Shown: positions 17,162-27,023 of the stretch, piece after piece
How the letters are laid out: every line of letters begins with the position of its first letter
How positions within the stretch are numbered: position 1 is the first letter of the stretch
Source of the DNA: Bradyrhizobium sp. WBOS07
GTDB taxonomy: Bacteria > Pseudomonadota > Alphaproteobacteria > Rhizobiales > Xanthobacteraceae
Direction: 5' to 3'
Assembly (NCBI RefSeq): GCF_024585165.1
Contig: NZ_CP029008.1
Span: forward strand, 1,736,001-1,800,000
DNA: 64,000 nt
Notes under the pieces: model-generated
What the model saw: only the letters and a program-made list of their open reading frames with translations
Told to the model about the DNA's origin: nothing
Database searches by the model: none
Position numbers and translations under genes: made by a program

Positions 17162-18016
17162 ATGAGGATGTCGATGGGTCGGGTGGGCCAGCATCTGCTG
17201 GAATTGGCCACCATCGCCGTGGTGGCGGCTGGTGTCACGCTGGCGACGGGCGGCGCGGCATTCGCCGAGGTCGGGCAGCCGGCTCCGTGGGAGTGGACGC
17301 TTCAGCAGTCCGGTTCTCCGGTGATGGACAACATCGTCTGGTTCCACAACTTCCTGTTCGTGCTGATCACGCTGATCACGCTGTTCGTTCTGGCGCTGCT
17401 CGTGGTCGTGGTCGTCAAGTTCAACGCGCGGGCCAATCCGGTGCCGTCGCGGACCACCCACAACACGCTGATCGAGGTGGCCTGGACGCTCGTTCCGGTG
17501 CTGATCCTGGTCGGCATCTCGGTGCCGTCGTTCCGGCTGCTGTTCCTGGAGCTCGACATTCCGAAAGCGGATCTGACCATCAAGGCGACCGGCAAGCAGT
17601 GGTACTGGTCCTATGCCTATCCCGATAACGGCAAGTTCGAGTTCGACTCGCTGATGGCGCAGGACAAGCAGCCCCGTCTGCTCGGCGTCGACAACGAGAT
17701 GGTGGTGCCGGTCAACAAGGTGATTCGCGTCCAGACCACCGGCGCCGACGTCATCCATGCCTTCGCGGTGCCGGCTTTCGGCGTCAAGATCGACGCCATT
17801 CCGGGCCGCCTGAACGAGACCTGGTTCAAGGCTCCCAAGACCGGCATGTATTACGGCCAGTGCTCGGAATTGTGCGGCAAGGACCACGCTTTCATGCCGA
17901 TCGCCGTGCGCGTGGTGAGCGACCAGGAATTCGCCTCCTGGGTCGAGGCGGCGAAGAAGAAATATGCGAGCGGCGGCGCCAGCACCTACGCCTCCGCGGC
18001 CGGTCCGACGCAGTAA
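17162..18016 (+). CDS. ctaC: Cytochrome c oxidase subunit II
   Basis: This 284-residue CuA subunit (coxB) of the aa3 oxidase accepts electrons from cytochrome c. A signal-like N-terminus is followed by two membrane helices (NFLFVLITLITLFVLALLVV, then WTLVPVLILVGISVPSF). The periplasmic cupredoxin domain contains the aromatic patch KQWYWSYAYPD. The CuA site is CSELCGKDHAFM: Cys234, Glu236, Cys238, His242 and Met245. It is the first gene of the operon; a FixK-type box lies upstream. Confidence 0.96.
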   Translation: MRMSMGRVGQHLLELATIAVVAAGVTLATGGAAFAEVGQPAPWEWTLQQSGSPVMDNIVWFHNFLFVLITLITLFVLALLVVVVVKFNARANPVPSRTTHNTLIEVAWTLVPVLILVGISVPSFRLLFLELDIPKADLTIKATGKQWYWSYAYPDNGKFEFDSLMAQDKQPRLLGVDNEMVVPVNKVIRVQTTGADVIHAFAVPAFGVKIDAIPGRLNETWFKAPKTGMYYGQCSELCGKDHAFMPIAVRVVSDQEFASWVEAAKKKYASGGASTYASAAGPTQ

Positions 18017-18052
18017 GCGTCGGATGACGGCTTGAGGCACTGAAAGCGATAG

Positions 18053-19723
<1,671 letters not shown>

Positions 19724-19783
19724 GCGATCACCGCGGCGCCCGTGACGGGCGCCGCGGCTCTTCCAACGAAGCGAGTTGAATTC

Positions 19784-20728
19784 GTGTCCGTCCTCGACCA
19801 GAACGCCATCGACATCAATCCGCGCATCTCCGAGGCGGAGGTCGGCGACTACATCGCGCTGCTGAAGCCGCGGGTGATGTCGCTGGTGATCTTCACCGCG
19901 CTGGTCGGGATGGCGATGGCGCCGGGACACTTCCACCCCGTGCTCGCGTTCACTTCGCTGCTCTGCATCGCCGTCGGCGCCGGCGCCTCCGGCGCGCTCA
20001 ACATGGCGCTCGAGGGCGATATCGACTCCAAGATGTCGCGCACGGCGAACCGGCCGATCCCGCGCGGCCGCATCACCCGCCCCGAGGCGATGGCATTCGG
20101 CCTGACGCTGTCCTTCTTCTCGGTGATGACGCTCGGCATCCTCGTCAACTGGATCGCGGGCAGCCTGCTCGCCTTCACCATCTTCTTCTACGTCGTGATC
20201 TACACGATGGGCCTGAAACGCTGGACCGCGCAGAACATCGTGATCGGCGGCGCCGCCGGCGCGCTGCCGCCGGTGGTGGCCTGGGCCGCCGTCACGGGCA
20301 CAGTCGACGTCGAGCCGCTGCTGCTGTTCGCCATCATCTTCTTCTGGACCCCCCCGCATTTCTGGGCGCTGGCGCTGTTCCGCTCCGACGACTACGCGCG
20401 CGCCGGCATTCCGATGTTGCCCAACGTTGCCGGTCCCGATGCGACGCGGCTCCAGATCCTGCTCTACACAATCGTGCTGATCGCGGTCGCCGCCGCACCC
20501 TGGGCGCTCGGCTATTTCGACGCCGTCTACGGCATCGTTTCGCTGATCCTTGGGGCCGGCATGCTGGTGCTCGCGATTAACGTCTATCTGCGCCGCGAGC
20601 GCGCCCAGTCGCTGCGCGCGACCCGCAAGCTGTTTGCCTTCTCGATCCTCTATCTGTTCGCACTGTTCGCGACCCTGCTGGTCGAGGTCGTGGTCCGGGC
20701 GCTGGCTCCGATGGTTGGGGGCGCATGA
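19784..20728 (+). CDS. ctaB: Protoheme IX farnesyltransferase
   Basis: This 314-residue UbiA-family prenyltransferase (coxE/COX10) converts heme b to heme o, the first step of heme a synthesis for the oxidase. It is a polytopic membrane protein. The prenyl diphosphate/Mg motif is [20 protein letters not shown]; the second conserved region is [21 protein letters not shown] chose the GTG at 19784 ([16 protein letters not shown]) because it matches the family N-terminus; a GTG at 19742 in the same frame would add 14 residues. Its stop overlaps the next ORF by 4 bases. Confidence 0.94.
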   Translation: MSVLDQNAIDINPRISEAEVGDYIALLKPRVMSLVIFTALVGMAMAPGHFHPVLAFTSLLCIAVGAGASGALNMALEGDIDSKMSRTANRPIPRGRITRPEAMAFGLTLSFFSVMTLGILVNWIAGSLLAFTIFFYVVIYTMGLKRWTAQNIVIGGAAGALPPVVAWAAVTGTVDVEPLLLFAIIFFWTPPHFWALALFRSDDYARAGIPMLPNVAGPDATRLQILLYTIVLIAVAAAPWALGYFDAVYGIVSLILGAGMLVLAINVYLRRERAQSLRATRKLFAFSILYLFALFATLLVEVVVRALAPMVGGA

Positions 20729-20901
20729 TCACAGCGATGGCCGACAAACCCGAGACAGACGGAATCGTCCTCACCGAGGCGCAGAAGAAGAGCCGTCGTC
20801 AGCGCTCGATCGCGATCGCACTCGCGCTCGGCGTGCTCGTGGTGCTGTTCTTCGCCGTCACCATGGTCAAGGGACCGGCAGTTCTCGTGCGGCCGATGTA
20901 G
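20725..20901 (+). CDS. Small membrane protein, CoxF-like
   Basis: This 58-residue ORF overlaps the ctaB stop (ATGA) and ends 3 bases before ctaG. It has a charged N-terminus ([11 protein letters not shown]) and one membrane helix ([21 protein letters not shown]). Small single-helix proteins at this position between ctaB and ctaG are annotated as CoxF or hypothetical in other alphaproteobacteria. Position and coupling make an oxidase assembly role plausible. An internal ATG (MADKPETDG) is an alternative start. Confidence 0.82.
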   Translation: MITAMADKPETDGIVLTEAQKKSRRQRSIAIALALGVLVVLFFAVTMVKGPAVLVRPM

Positions 20902-20904
20902 ACG

Positions 20905-21570
20905 ATGAATCAGGAGCCGACCATATCGCAGGACAGCGCCAAGCCGGGCGATCGCAAGCCGGCCGATCTTAAGCTGACCAAGCGCCGCGGGCTTGGACGC
21001 GATGCGGTGGTTGCTTCGATCTGCGGCGGCGTGGTCGCGCTGATGGTCGGCGCTTCCTACGCGGCGGTGCCGTTCTACAATTGGTTCTGCCGCGCCACCG
21101 GGTTCAACGGCACGACCCAGGTCGCGACCTCCGCGCCGGCCACAGGGCCGATCGCGCGGAAGATCTCGGTGCGCTTCGATTCCAACGTCGCGCCCGGCCT
21201 GCCCTGGAAGTTCGAGCCGGAGCAGAACGAGATCGAGGTCAATATCGGCGAGGTCACGACCGTCTTCTATACCGTGACCAACCAGGCCGCGCGCACCACG
21301 GCCGCGCAGGCCGCCTACAACGTCGCTCCGCTGACGGTCGGCTCCTATTTCCAGAAGATCAACTGCTTCTGCTTCACCGAGCAGACCATGGCGCCGGGCG
21401 AGAAGCGGGAAATGCCGGTGGTGTTCTACGTCGATCCGTCAATCGCCGACGATCACGAGAACGACGCGCTGAGCACCATCACGCTGTCCTACACCTTCTA
21501 TCCGGTGAAGGATCCCGTGGTGAAGCCGCTGGCATCGGGCGAAGGCGACAAGCGCAAGGGAAATCTCTGA
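20905..21570 (+). CDS. ctaG: Cytochrome c oxidase assembly protein CtaG (Cox11)
   Basis: This 221-residue Cox11 protein is a membrane-anchored copper chaperone that delivers Cu to the CuB site of subunit I. A single N-terminal helix ([21 protein letters not shown]) is followed by the conserved [16 protein letters not shown]. The immunoglobulin-like periplasmic domain carries the copper motif [14 protein letters not shown] and the C-terminal [10 protein letters not shown]. It sits three bases after the CoxF-like ORF in the cox operon. Confidence 0.96.
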   Translation: MNQEPTISQDSAKPGDRKPADLKLTKRRGLGRDAVVASICGGVVALMVGASYAAVPFYNWFCRATGFNGTTQVATSAPATGPIARKISVRFDSNVAPGLPWKFEPEQNEIEVNIGEVTTVFYTVTNQAARTTAAQAAYNVAPLTVGSYFQKINCFCFTEQTMAPGEKREMPVVFYVDPSIADDHENDALSTITLSYTFYPVKDPVVKPLASGEGDKRKGNL

Positions 21571-21649
21571 CCGCCGGGCTCGTGCCGCGGGGATCGGAAG
21601 CAAGGGGATAAGTGCCTGACAGGCACGGGATTGAGGAGAGAGACCGCAA

Positions 21650-22543
21650 ATGGCAACGGCGCACACCAAGCATCACGACTATCACCTGGTCGATCCCTCT
21701 CCCTGGCCGTTCGTCGGCTCGCTTTCCGCTTTCATCATGGCGGTCGGCGCGGTCGCCTGGATGCACCACATGTTCTCGGCCGCGCCGATCGTGTTCGGGG
21801 TCGGCACCGTGGGCGTGCTCTACACCATGGCGAGCTGGTGGACCGACGTGATGAAGGAAGCCCAGTACAAGGGCGACCACACCCGCGTCGTGCAATTGCA
21901 TCACCGCTACGGCATGATCCTGTTCATCGCCTCGGAGGTGATGTTCTTCGTCGCCTGGTTCTGGGCCTATTTCAACGCGGCGCTGTTCCCGGCCGACGCC
22001 GTCCACGCCACCCGCGACGCGGTGTTCGGCTGCGGCCTCGGCACCCAGCCCGGCGCCTGCGCAGTCCCCGGCACCTGGCCGCCGAAGGGCATCGAAACCT
22101 TCGACCCCTGGCATCTGCCGCTCCTGAATACGCTGATCCTGCTGACCTCGGGCACCACGGTGACCTGGGCGCACCACGCGCTGCTCGAGAACGACCGCCA
22201 GGGCCTCAAGTACGGCCTGATCCTCACCGTCGTGCTCGGCGCGCTCTTCACCTGCGTGCAGGCCTATGAGTACAGCCACGCGGCGTTCTCCTTCGCCGGC
22301 AACGTCTATGGTGCGACCTTCTTCATGGCGACCGGCTTCCACGGCTTCCATGTTCTGGTCGGCACCATCTTCCTGCTGGTCTGCCTGTTCCGCGCCTATG
22401 CCGGCCACTTCACGCCGAAGCAGCACCTCGGCTTCGAGTTCGCCGCCTGGTACTGGCACTTCGTCGACGTGGTCTGGCTATTTCTGTTCCTGTGCATCTA
22501 CGTCTGGGGACGCGGCGCCGCGACCATGGCCGGCGCGCACTGA
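21650..22543 (+). CDS. ctaE: Cytochrome c oxidase subunit III
   Basis: This 297-residue subunit III (coxC) has seven predicted membrane helices. It starts with [20 protein letters not shown] and contains [19 protein letters not shown] and [15 protein letters not shown], all hallmarks of the family. It stabilises the catalytic core during turnover. The roughly 80-base gap after ctaG has a GAGGAGAGA ribosome-binding site. A strong terminator follows at 22563-22588, so the DUF983 and SURF1 genes may have their own promoter or depend on read-through. Confidence 0.96.
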   Translation: MATAHTKHHDYHLVDPSPWPFVGSLSAFIMAVGAVAWMHHMFSAAPIVFGVGTVGVLYTMASWWTDVMKEAQYKGDHTRVVQLHHRYGMILFIASEVMFFVAWFWAYFNAALFPADAVHATRDAVFGCGLGTQPGACAVPGTWPPKGIETFDPWHLPLLNTLILLTSGTTVTWAHHALLENDRQGLKYGLILTVVLGALFTCVQAYEYSHAAFSFAGNVYGATFFMATGFHGFHVLVGTIFLLVCLFRAYAGHFTPKQHLGFEFAAWYWHFVDVVWLFLFLCIYVWGRGAATMAGAH

Positions 22544-22562
22544 GCCGCGAGGAATCAACCAG

Positions 22563-22588
22563 AAAGGGCGGCCGCAGGGCCGCCCTTT
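22563..22588 (+). terminator. Intrinsic terminator after ctaE
   Basis: A 10-bp stem (AAAGGGCGGC / GCCGCCCTTT) is followed by CGCTTTT, 20 bases after the ctaE stop. Confidence 0.8.
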
Positions 22589-22641
22589 CGCTTTTGGACC
22601 GCCGGAAAGTTTCGGCGAAAACTGTGATAGGGTCCGCCATC

Positions 22642-23043
22642 ATGAATGACGCCGCCGGCAAACCCGAGCCCGAAACCACCGTCCTGCAGAGCGCGCTGCG
22701 CGGGCTTGCCTGCCGATGTCCGCGCTGCGGCCAGGGCAAGCTCTATGCAGGCTTCCTGACGCTCGCGCCCGCCTGCGACCACTGCGGCCTCGACTACGCC
22801 TTCATCGACACCGGCGACGGTCCGGCGATCTTCATCATCATGCTGGCCGGCGGGATCGTCGTTGCTGCAGCGCTCATCGTCGAGGTCAAATACCAGCCGC
22901 CGTACTGGCTGCATGCGGTGCTGTGGTTGCCGCTGATCCTCGCCACCACGCTGCTGCCGCTGCGTGCGATGAAGTCGCTGCTGATCGCGCTGCAATTCCA
23001 CCACAAGGCGGCGCCGGGCCGGTTGGTCGACCGCGCGAAATGA
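22642..23043 (+). CDS. DUF983 zinc-ribbon membrane protein
   Basis: This 133-residue DUF983 protein has an N-terminal zinc ribbon (CRCPRCGQGKLYAGFLTL, then CDHCGLDY). Two membrane helices follow (AIFIIMLAGGIVVAAALIV and WLPLILATTLLPL). DUF983 genes are regularly found between coxC and SURF1 in alphaproteobacteria, suggesting oxidase biogenesis, but the biochemical role is not established. Its stop overlaps the SURF1 start (ATGA). Confidence 0.9.
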   Translation: MNDAAGKPEPETTVLQSALRGLACRCPRCGQGKLYAGFLTLAPACDHCGLDYAFIDTGDGPAIFIIMLAGGIVVAAALIVEVKYQPPYWLHAVLWLPLILATTLLPLRAMKSLLIALQFHHKAAPGRLVDRAK

Positions 23044-23792
23044 ACCAGCCTGCGCGCAAGCCTCGCGTGGCCGGCTTCGCGCTGTTCACGCTGTTCCTGA
23101 CGGCCGTCTTCGTCGCACTCGGGGTCTGGCAGTTGCAGCGACGGACCGCCAAGCACGAGCTGGTCGCGGCCCTCACCGAGCGCCTGGCCACAGCGCCGGT
23201 CCCGCTGCCGCCGCCCGCGCTTTGGGCCAAGCTGAATCCCGCACGCGACGAGTTTCGCCGCGTCAGCTTCACCGCGACCTACGCGGCTCTGCCGGATGCG
23301 ATGGTCTATTCGTCAGGCTCGGCGGTGCGCAAGGACGCCTCCGGCCCCGGCACCTGGGCCTTCCTGCCGGCGCGGCTTCCGAGCGGCGAGACGGTCGTGA
23401 TCGATGCGGGCTTCGTCGAGAACACGATGCAGGACCGCGGCGTCGAGGATCGCGCGGTGAAGAAGCTCGTGACCGGGCAGCCGGTCGTGCTCACCGGTTA
23501 TCTGCGCTTTCCCGAGGCATCCGGCTGGCTGACGCCCGCGGAGAACCGCGACAAGCGGCTGTGGTTCGTGCGCGATCATCCGGCCATCGCCAGCGCGCTC
23601 GGCTGGGGCGCGGTGGCGCCGTTCTACGTCGATCTCGAGCAACCGGTGCCCGAGAACGGCATTCCGCGTCCGGGCCCGCTCGCCGTGCATCTGAAGGACG
23701 ACCACCTGCAATACGCCGTCACCTGGTTCCTGCTCGCGGGCGCCGTGCTGATCGCCTTCGCCGTGTGGGCCAGAGGCCGGCGACAGGGCTGA
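23040..23792 (+). CDS. SURF1 family oxidase assembly protein
   Basis: This 250-residue Surf1 homolog is an inner-membrane factor involved in heme a insertion into subunit I. The first helix ends in the conserved LGVWQLQRR. The central periplasmic domain has VVIDAGFVE and GYLRFPE, and the C-terminal helix follows HLQYAVTWF, the family signature. It is translationally coupled to DUF983. It completes the oxidase gene set. Confidence 0.93.
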   Translation: MNQPARKPRVAGFALFTLFLTAVFVALGVWQLQRRTAKHELVAALTERLATAPVPLPPPALWAKLNPARDEFRRVSFTATYAALPDAMVYSSGSAVRKDASGPGTWAFLPARLPSGETVVIDAGFVENTMQDRGVEDRAVKKLVTGQPVVLTGYLRFPEASGWLTPAENRDKRLWFVRDHPAIASALGWGAVAPFYVDLEQPVPENGIPRPGPLAVHLKDDHLQYAVTWFLLAGAVLIAFAVWARGRRQG

Positions 23793-23904
23793 GCCGGGCG
23801 GCTCCGCGCCGGAACCCGGTATCGCCCGGGGTTTATTATTCAGCGCACATTCACGAGTGTGGTCCTAAGTCGCCGGTGTTTTTCGCGGCAGGCAGGATTG
23901 CGGT

Positions 23905-24270
23905 GTGAGCGATTTCGATCAGATGGGAATTGTCGTCGACTGGGTGGACGCCTGCCGGAGCGGCGACCTCACGACCTTGCTCGACCTCTATGCCGACGAC
24001 GCCCAGGTCGAATGCACGTGCAACGGCGCGCGGTGTTACCGCGGCCGGAGCGAGCTCGAGGCCTATTGGCAGCCGCGGCTCAGCGCGTTCTCGCTGGCGG
24101 GTTTCGGCCTGGAGGAGATCCACCCGATGCCGCATGGCGTCGACCTCGAATATTCCGTCGCCGGCGCGCTGCGCATTCGCGCCTCGTTTCGCTTCAGTCC
24201 GGAAGGCAAGATCCACAGCACGCTGTGCGAGCCGGCGCGGCAGCACGCGCATCACGGCTGCGCGTGCTAG
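23905..24270 (+). CDS. NTF2-like protein
   Basis: This 121-residue SnoaL/NTF2-fold protein reads VVDWVDACRSGDLTTLLDLYADDAQVECTCNG. The 'helix-D-L-Y-A-D-D-A' pattern is the NTF2-like signature. A cysteine- and histidine-rich tail (PARQHAHHGCAC) is unusual and could bind metal (speculation). The start appears to be a GTG at 23905. It follows SURF1 by 112 bases and is convergent with the histidine kinase. Function is unknown. Confidence 0.7.
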   Translation: MSDFDQMGIVVDWVDACRSGDLTTLLDLYADDAQVECTCNGARCYRGRSELEAYWQPRLSAFSLAGFGLEEIHPMPHGVDLEYSVAGALRIRASFRFSPEGKIHSTLCEPARQHAHHGCAC

Positions 24271-24328
24271 GTCCATTGTTGAGCATGATCTTTTCGGAAG
24301 ACCGCTGCGCACTTGTCAGGATCATGCG

Positions 24329-25690
24329 TTAGCTGTTGACCGGTGCCTCGCGTGTCGGTTCGGCCGGAAGGCGGCAGCGCACATAGGTTCGCTCGTCCAC
24401 CCGCAGCAATGACAGCGATCCGCTGAGCGCGCGCACGCGCTCGTGCATGCCGGTCAGGCCGCGGCCGAAGACATTGTCGGCGGGGAAACCGCCACCGTCG
24501 TCCGAGATCTCGATGATCAGACTCTCGCCGGCGATGGTCGCCTGGACATGGGCGGCGCCGGCCTTGGCGTGGCGCAGCACGTTGGTCAGCGCCTCCTGGA
24601 TCACCCGATAGATGGTCCGGGCCAGCGCTCCGTCGATCACGTTGAGCTCCGGATCGATCGTGTCCGTCAGGGTGATGTGGGGGGCCTGCTTGCGAAAATT
24701 CCGGAGCAGCGTCTGCACGCTGGTCGCAAGGCCCAGCTCCTCGATGTAGAGCGGCCGCAGCCGATCGAGGATGCGGCGGTTGGTCTGCTGGAGTGCCTCG
24801 ACCGATTGCAGCACTTGCTGGGCCGGGTTGCCGAGATTTCCCGCCGACGGCGCGGCCTCCACCAGCGCGATCGTGCCCGCGCGGATGCTGAACAGCAGCG
24901 GCCCGAGCTCGTCGTGCAGCTCGCGGGCGAGATCGCGCCGCTCGTCGTCCTGGAGCGATACCAGGCGATGCATCAGATCGCGATTGTCCTGGCTCAATTG
25001 CGCAAGCGTTGCAGCCAGCGCATTGGCTTCCGTACAGCTCCGCCGAATCTCCGGCGGCCCTCCGACCGGGATCGGCTTTGCGTAATCGCCGCGCCGCATC
25101 CGCGTCAGGCCTTCGCCGAGATGCTGCAGCGGTCGCAGCGCCGATCCCGCGAAGATGTAGGCGATGATCCCCGTGAGCAGCATCAGCACGGCGACGAGGC
25201 TGGTCAGCGCCAGGAAGCCGATCCACTTCTCGAACAGGTCGGCTGACAGGTCCGGTAAGAACACGATATCGCCGATACGTCTGCCGTCGATCAGCACCGG
25301 AGCCGCAGCGTCCGTCTCCGGCACCATGAGCAGCTCGACAAACCATCGCGGCACCCCCTGCAGATCTCGCACGGCGTCCTTTGGCGAGGCCGCAAGACCG
25401 CCTTCCACGGAACGGAAATGGATGTCCGAGGACCCGGCCAAGGAACGGACAAAGGCGTCAAGCGTCTTCTGCGGATTGTCCGAGGCCCGCAATGTGTCGT
25501 TGAGGGCGGCCGCGATGGTTCGGATGGAACGTCGAGCGGGCTCGTGCTCGTCGGCGAGCTGGCTGGTCGCGAATATCTGGAGCAGGACGCCGCCCAGGAT
25601 CAGCGCCGCCAGAAAACTCGCGCCGAGCGGAAGAAACAGTTGCGTTCTGAACGAGAGTCGTTGCCACATTAGGTCAATTCTAACGCGCAT
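24329..25690 (-). CDS. Sensor histidine kinase, HisKA_3 (NarX/LiaS) type
   Basis: This 453-residue membrane kinase has two membrane helices (about 17-41 and 157-182) flanking a roughly 115-residue periplasmic sensor domain. A HAMP-like linker (LRPLQHLGEGLTRMRRGDYA) follows. The HisKA_3 motif is DERRDLARELHDELGPLL, with His259 as phosphoacceptor. The HATPase_c domain shows VIQEALTNVLRHAKA and DDGGGFP. It is divergent from a LuxR-type regulator 38 bases away, its likely partner. The sensor domain shows no motif I recognise, so the signal is unknown. Confidence 0.9.
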   Translation of the reverse strand: MRVRIDLMWQRLSFRTQLFLPLGASFLAALILGGVLLQIFATSQLADEHEPARRSIRTIAAALNDTLRASDNPQKTLDAFVRSLAGSSDIHFRSVEGGLAASPKDAVRDLQGVPRWFVELLMVPETDAAAPVLIDGRRIGDIVFLPDLSADLFEKWIGFLALTSLVAVLMLLTGIIAYIFAGSALRPLQHLGEGLTRMRRGDYAKPIPVGGPPEIRRSCTEANALAATLAQLSQDNRDLMHRLVSLQDDERRDLARELHDELGPLLFSIRAGTIALVEAAPSAGNLGNPAQQVLQSVEALQQTNRRILDRLRPLYIEELGLATSVQTLLRNFRKQAPHITLTDTIDPELNVIDGALARTIYRVIQEALTNVLRHAKAGAAHVQATIAGESLIIEISDDGGGFPADNVFGRGLTGMHERVRALSGSLSLLRVDERTYVRCRLPAEPTREAPVNS

Positions 25691-25728
25691 CGGCGGAATT
25701 TGCTCTTTCCATTTGTTCCCGCCGGTCT

Positions 25729-26400
25729 ATGAATCCAGAAACAAGAGAGCGCGCGATGCAAGAGACTGCCAAGCCGGGGACCCGGGTCCTGATTGTCGAC
25801 GACCATCCCGTGGTGCTGTCGGGTTGCCGGACCCTGTTCGCTTCCGACCATTCGATCCGCATCGAGGAGGCGACGGACGCCAAATCCGGCCATCGCGCCT
25901 ATGTCAGCAAGCGGCCGGACGTCGCGGTGATCGACATCAGCCTGCCCGATGTCTCCGGCTTCGAGCTGATGCGGCGAATCCGCAAGGACGATCCCGACGC
26001 CAAGATCATCATGTTCAGCATGAATGACGATCCGGCCTTCGTGGTGCGGGCCGTCGAGCTTGGCGCGCAAGGCTATGTTTCCAAGGGCGACGATCCCAGG
26101 ATCCTGCTGAAAGCGGTGCGCAAGGTGGTCGCGGGCGACAATTTCATCTCACCGCAACTGGCGGAAGCCGTGACGTTTTCGGGGGCGGCGATCAAGGCCA
26201 ACCCGGCCTCGCAGATGACGCCGCGGGAGCTCGAGATTCTCCGCCTGCTCGGACGCGGCGACAAGATCGTGGAAGTCGCGGAGGCACTCGGCATCTCCTA
26301 CAAGACGGTCGCCAACACCACCTCCCTGCTCAAGCAGAAGCTGGGGGCCAAGAACCATTCCGACCTGATCAGGATCGCAGTGGAAATCGGCATGAGTTGA
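25729..26400 (+). CDS. Response regulator, NarL/LuxR type
   Basis: This 223-residue regulator has a REC domain (VLIVDDHPVVLSGCRTLF; phosphoacceptor Asp69 in VAVIDISLPD; switch Lys in GYVSKGDD). A C-terminal LuxR/GerE HTH follows (LTPRELEILRLL-type: MTPRELEILRLLGRGDKIVEV, then SYKTVANTTSLLKQKLG). ATGs at 25729 and 25756 are both possible starts. It is divergent from the HisKA_3 kinase. The pair lies between SURF1 and thrC, which suggests a possible respiratory or redox signal, but the targets are unknown. Confidence 0.9.
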   Translation: MNPETRERAMQETAKPGTRVLIVDDHPVVLSGCRTLFASDHSIRIEEATDAKSGHRAYVSKRPDVAVIDISLPDVSGFELMRRIRKDDPDAKIIMFSMNDDPAFVVRAVELGAQGYVSKGDDPRILLKAVRKVVAGDNFISPQLAEAVTFSGAAIKANPASQMTPRELEILRLLGRGDKIVEVAEALGISYKTVANTTSLLKQKLGAKNHSDLIRIAVEIGMS

Positions 26401-26420
26401 CGTCCGGATGCTGACGGCCT

Positions 26421-26466
26421 GGGCACTGACGGCCCCGGGCACTGGCGGCCCGGGCACTGGCGGCCC
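26421..26466. repeat. Three tandem 15-16-base units
   Basis: GGGCACTGACGGCCCC is followed by two exact copies of GGGCACTGGCGGCCC, 20 bases after the response-regulator stop. Each unit contains short self-complementary GC stretches. Confidence 0.85.
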
Positions 26467-26784
26467 GCACCGAACCGGCCGCTCCAGGACGCAGCCGGTT
26501 CGGCGGAACGGATCGGTGTCAGCGTGCAGCCGGGCAATGCATGGACACCGCCGACACCTATCCGCCGATTCCAATGGGGGGAGACGGCATTCGTTCCCGG
26601 CACCTCAAAGAGTTCGGGAAATACAAGAGTTCAGGAAATAGCGGCAATACGCGCCGCGCTGCCGCTTGGCTGCGGGCGCCAAGGGCCGGATCCTTCTCGG
26701 GAAAAATAGGAACATTTTCGCCCCTCGCCGTTTTGCCTCTTGACGGTTTCGTGACAGGCGACGAAAGGTTGCGCGAACAGTTTT

Positions 26785-26878
26785 GACGGGTCGGTGACCC
26801 CGATAGGCAAACCGGTCTGCACACATCAACGACAGACCTTCCAAGAGAGGGGTTGCGGCACGACCGCAGCCCCTTTTT
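26785..26878 (+). ncRNA. Candidate small RNA
   Basis: The segment has three successive hairpins: GGGTC-GGT-GACCC (26788-26800), GGTCTG with a 13-base loop to CAGACC (26814-26838), and a terminator. The terminator (GGGGTTGCGG / CCGCAGCCCC, then five T) lies at 26849-26878. No ORF precedes this terminator within 400 bases, and the response regulator ends at 26400. That arrangement suggests an independent transcript. The 5' end and promoter are not defined; CTTGAC at about 26739 is a possible -35 but the matching -10 is weak. Confidence 0.4.
26849..26878 (+). terminator. Intrinsic terminator without an upstream ORF
   Basis: A 10-bp stem with one G-U pair and a CACGA loop is followed by TTTTT. 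It is either the end of the sRNA candidate or a guard before thrC. Confidence 0.8.
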
Positions 26879-26978
26879 CGTTGGACCGGGTCGAGGCGGG
26901 AAGCGGTTTCCTGATGCCACAAAACACTTTATGGTGGCGCAAAGCCTCTGGCCGCAAACAAGTAATTTCATAAAATCA

Positions 26979-27013
26979 AAGGCTTAACGGGCGGCTCAGG
27001 CCGCCCGGCCTTT
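26979..27013 (+). promoter_or_regulatory. Leader hairpin abutting the thrC ribosome-binding site
   Basis: AAAGGC and GCCTTT flank an inner stem GGGCGGC-TCAG-GCCGCCC, giving an interrupted hairpin of about 13 pairs that ends just before GGAGGG. It could attenuate transcription or affect ribosome loading on thrC. No peptide-type attenuator is visible. Confidence 0.4.
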
Positions 27014-27023
27014 GGAGGGCAGT

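Larger units (their letters stand above)
26401..27023. other. 620-base intergenic region with tandem repeat, sRNA candidate and leader hairpin
   Basis: No protein gene is convincing here. From left to right it holds a 15-base tandem repeat (26421-26466), a structured region ending in an intrinsic terminator (26785-26878), and a hairpin just before the thrC ribosome-binding site (26979-27013). Confidence 0.6.
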
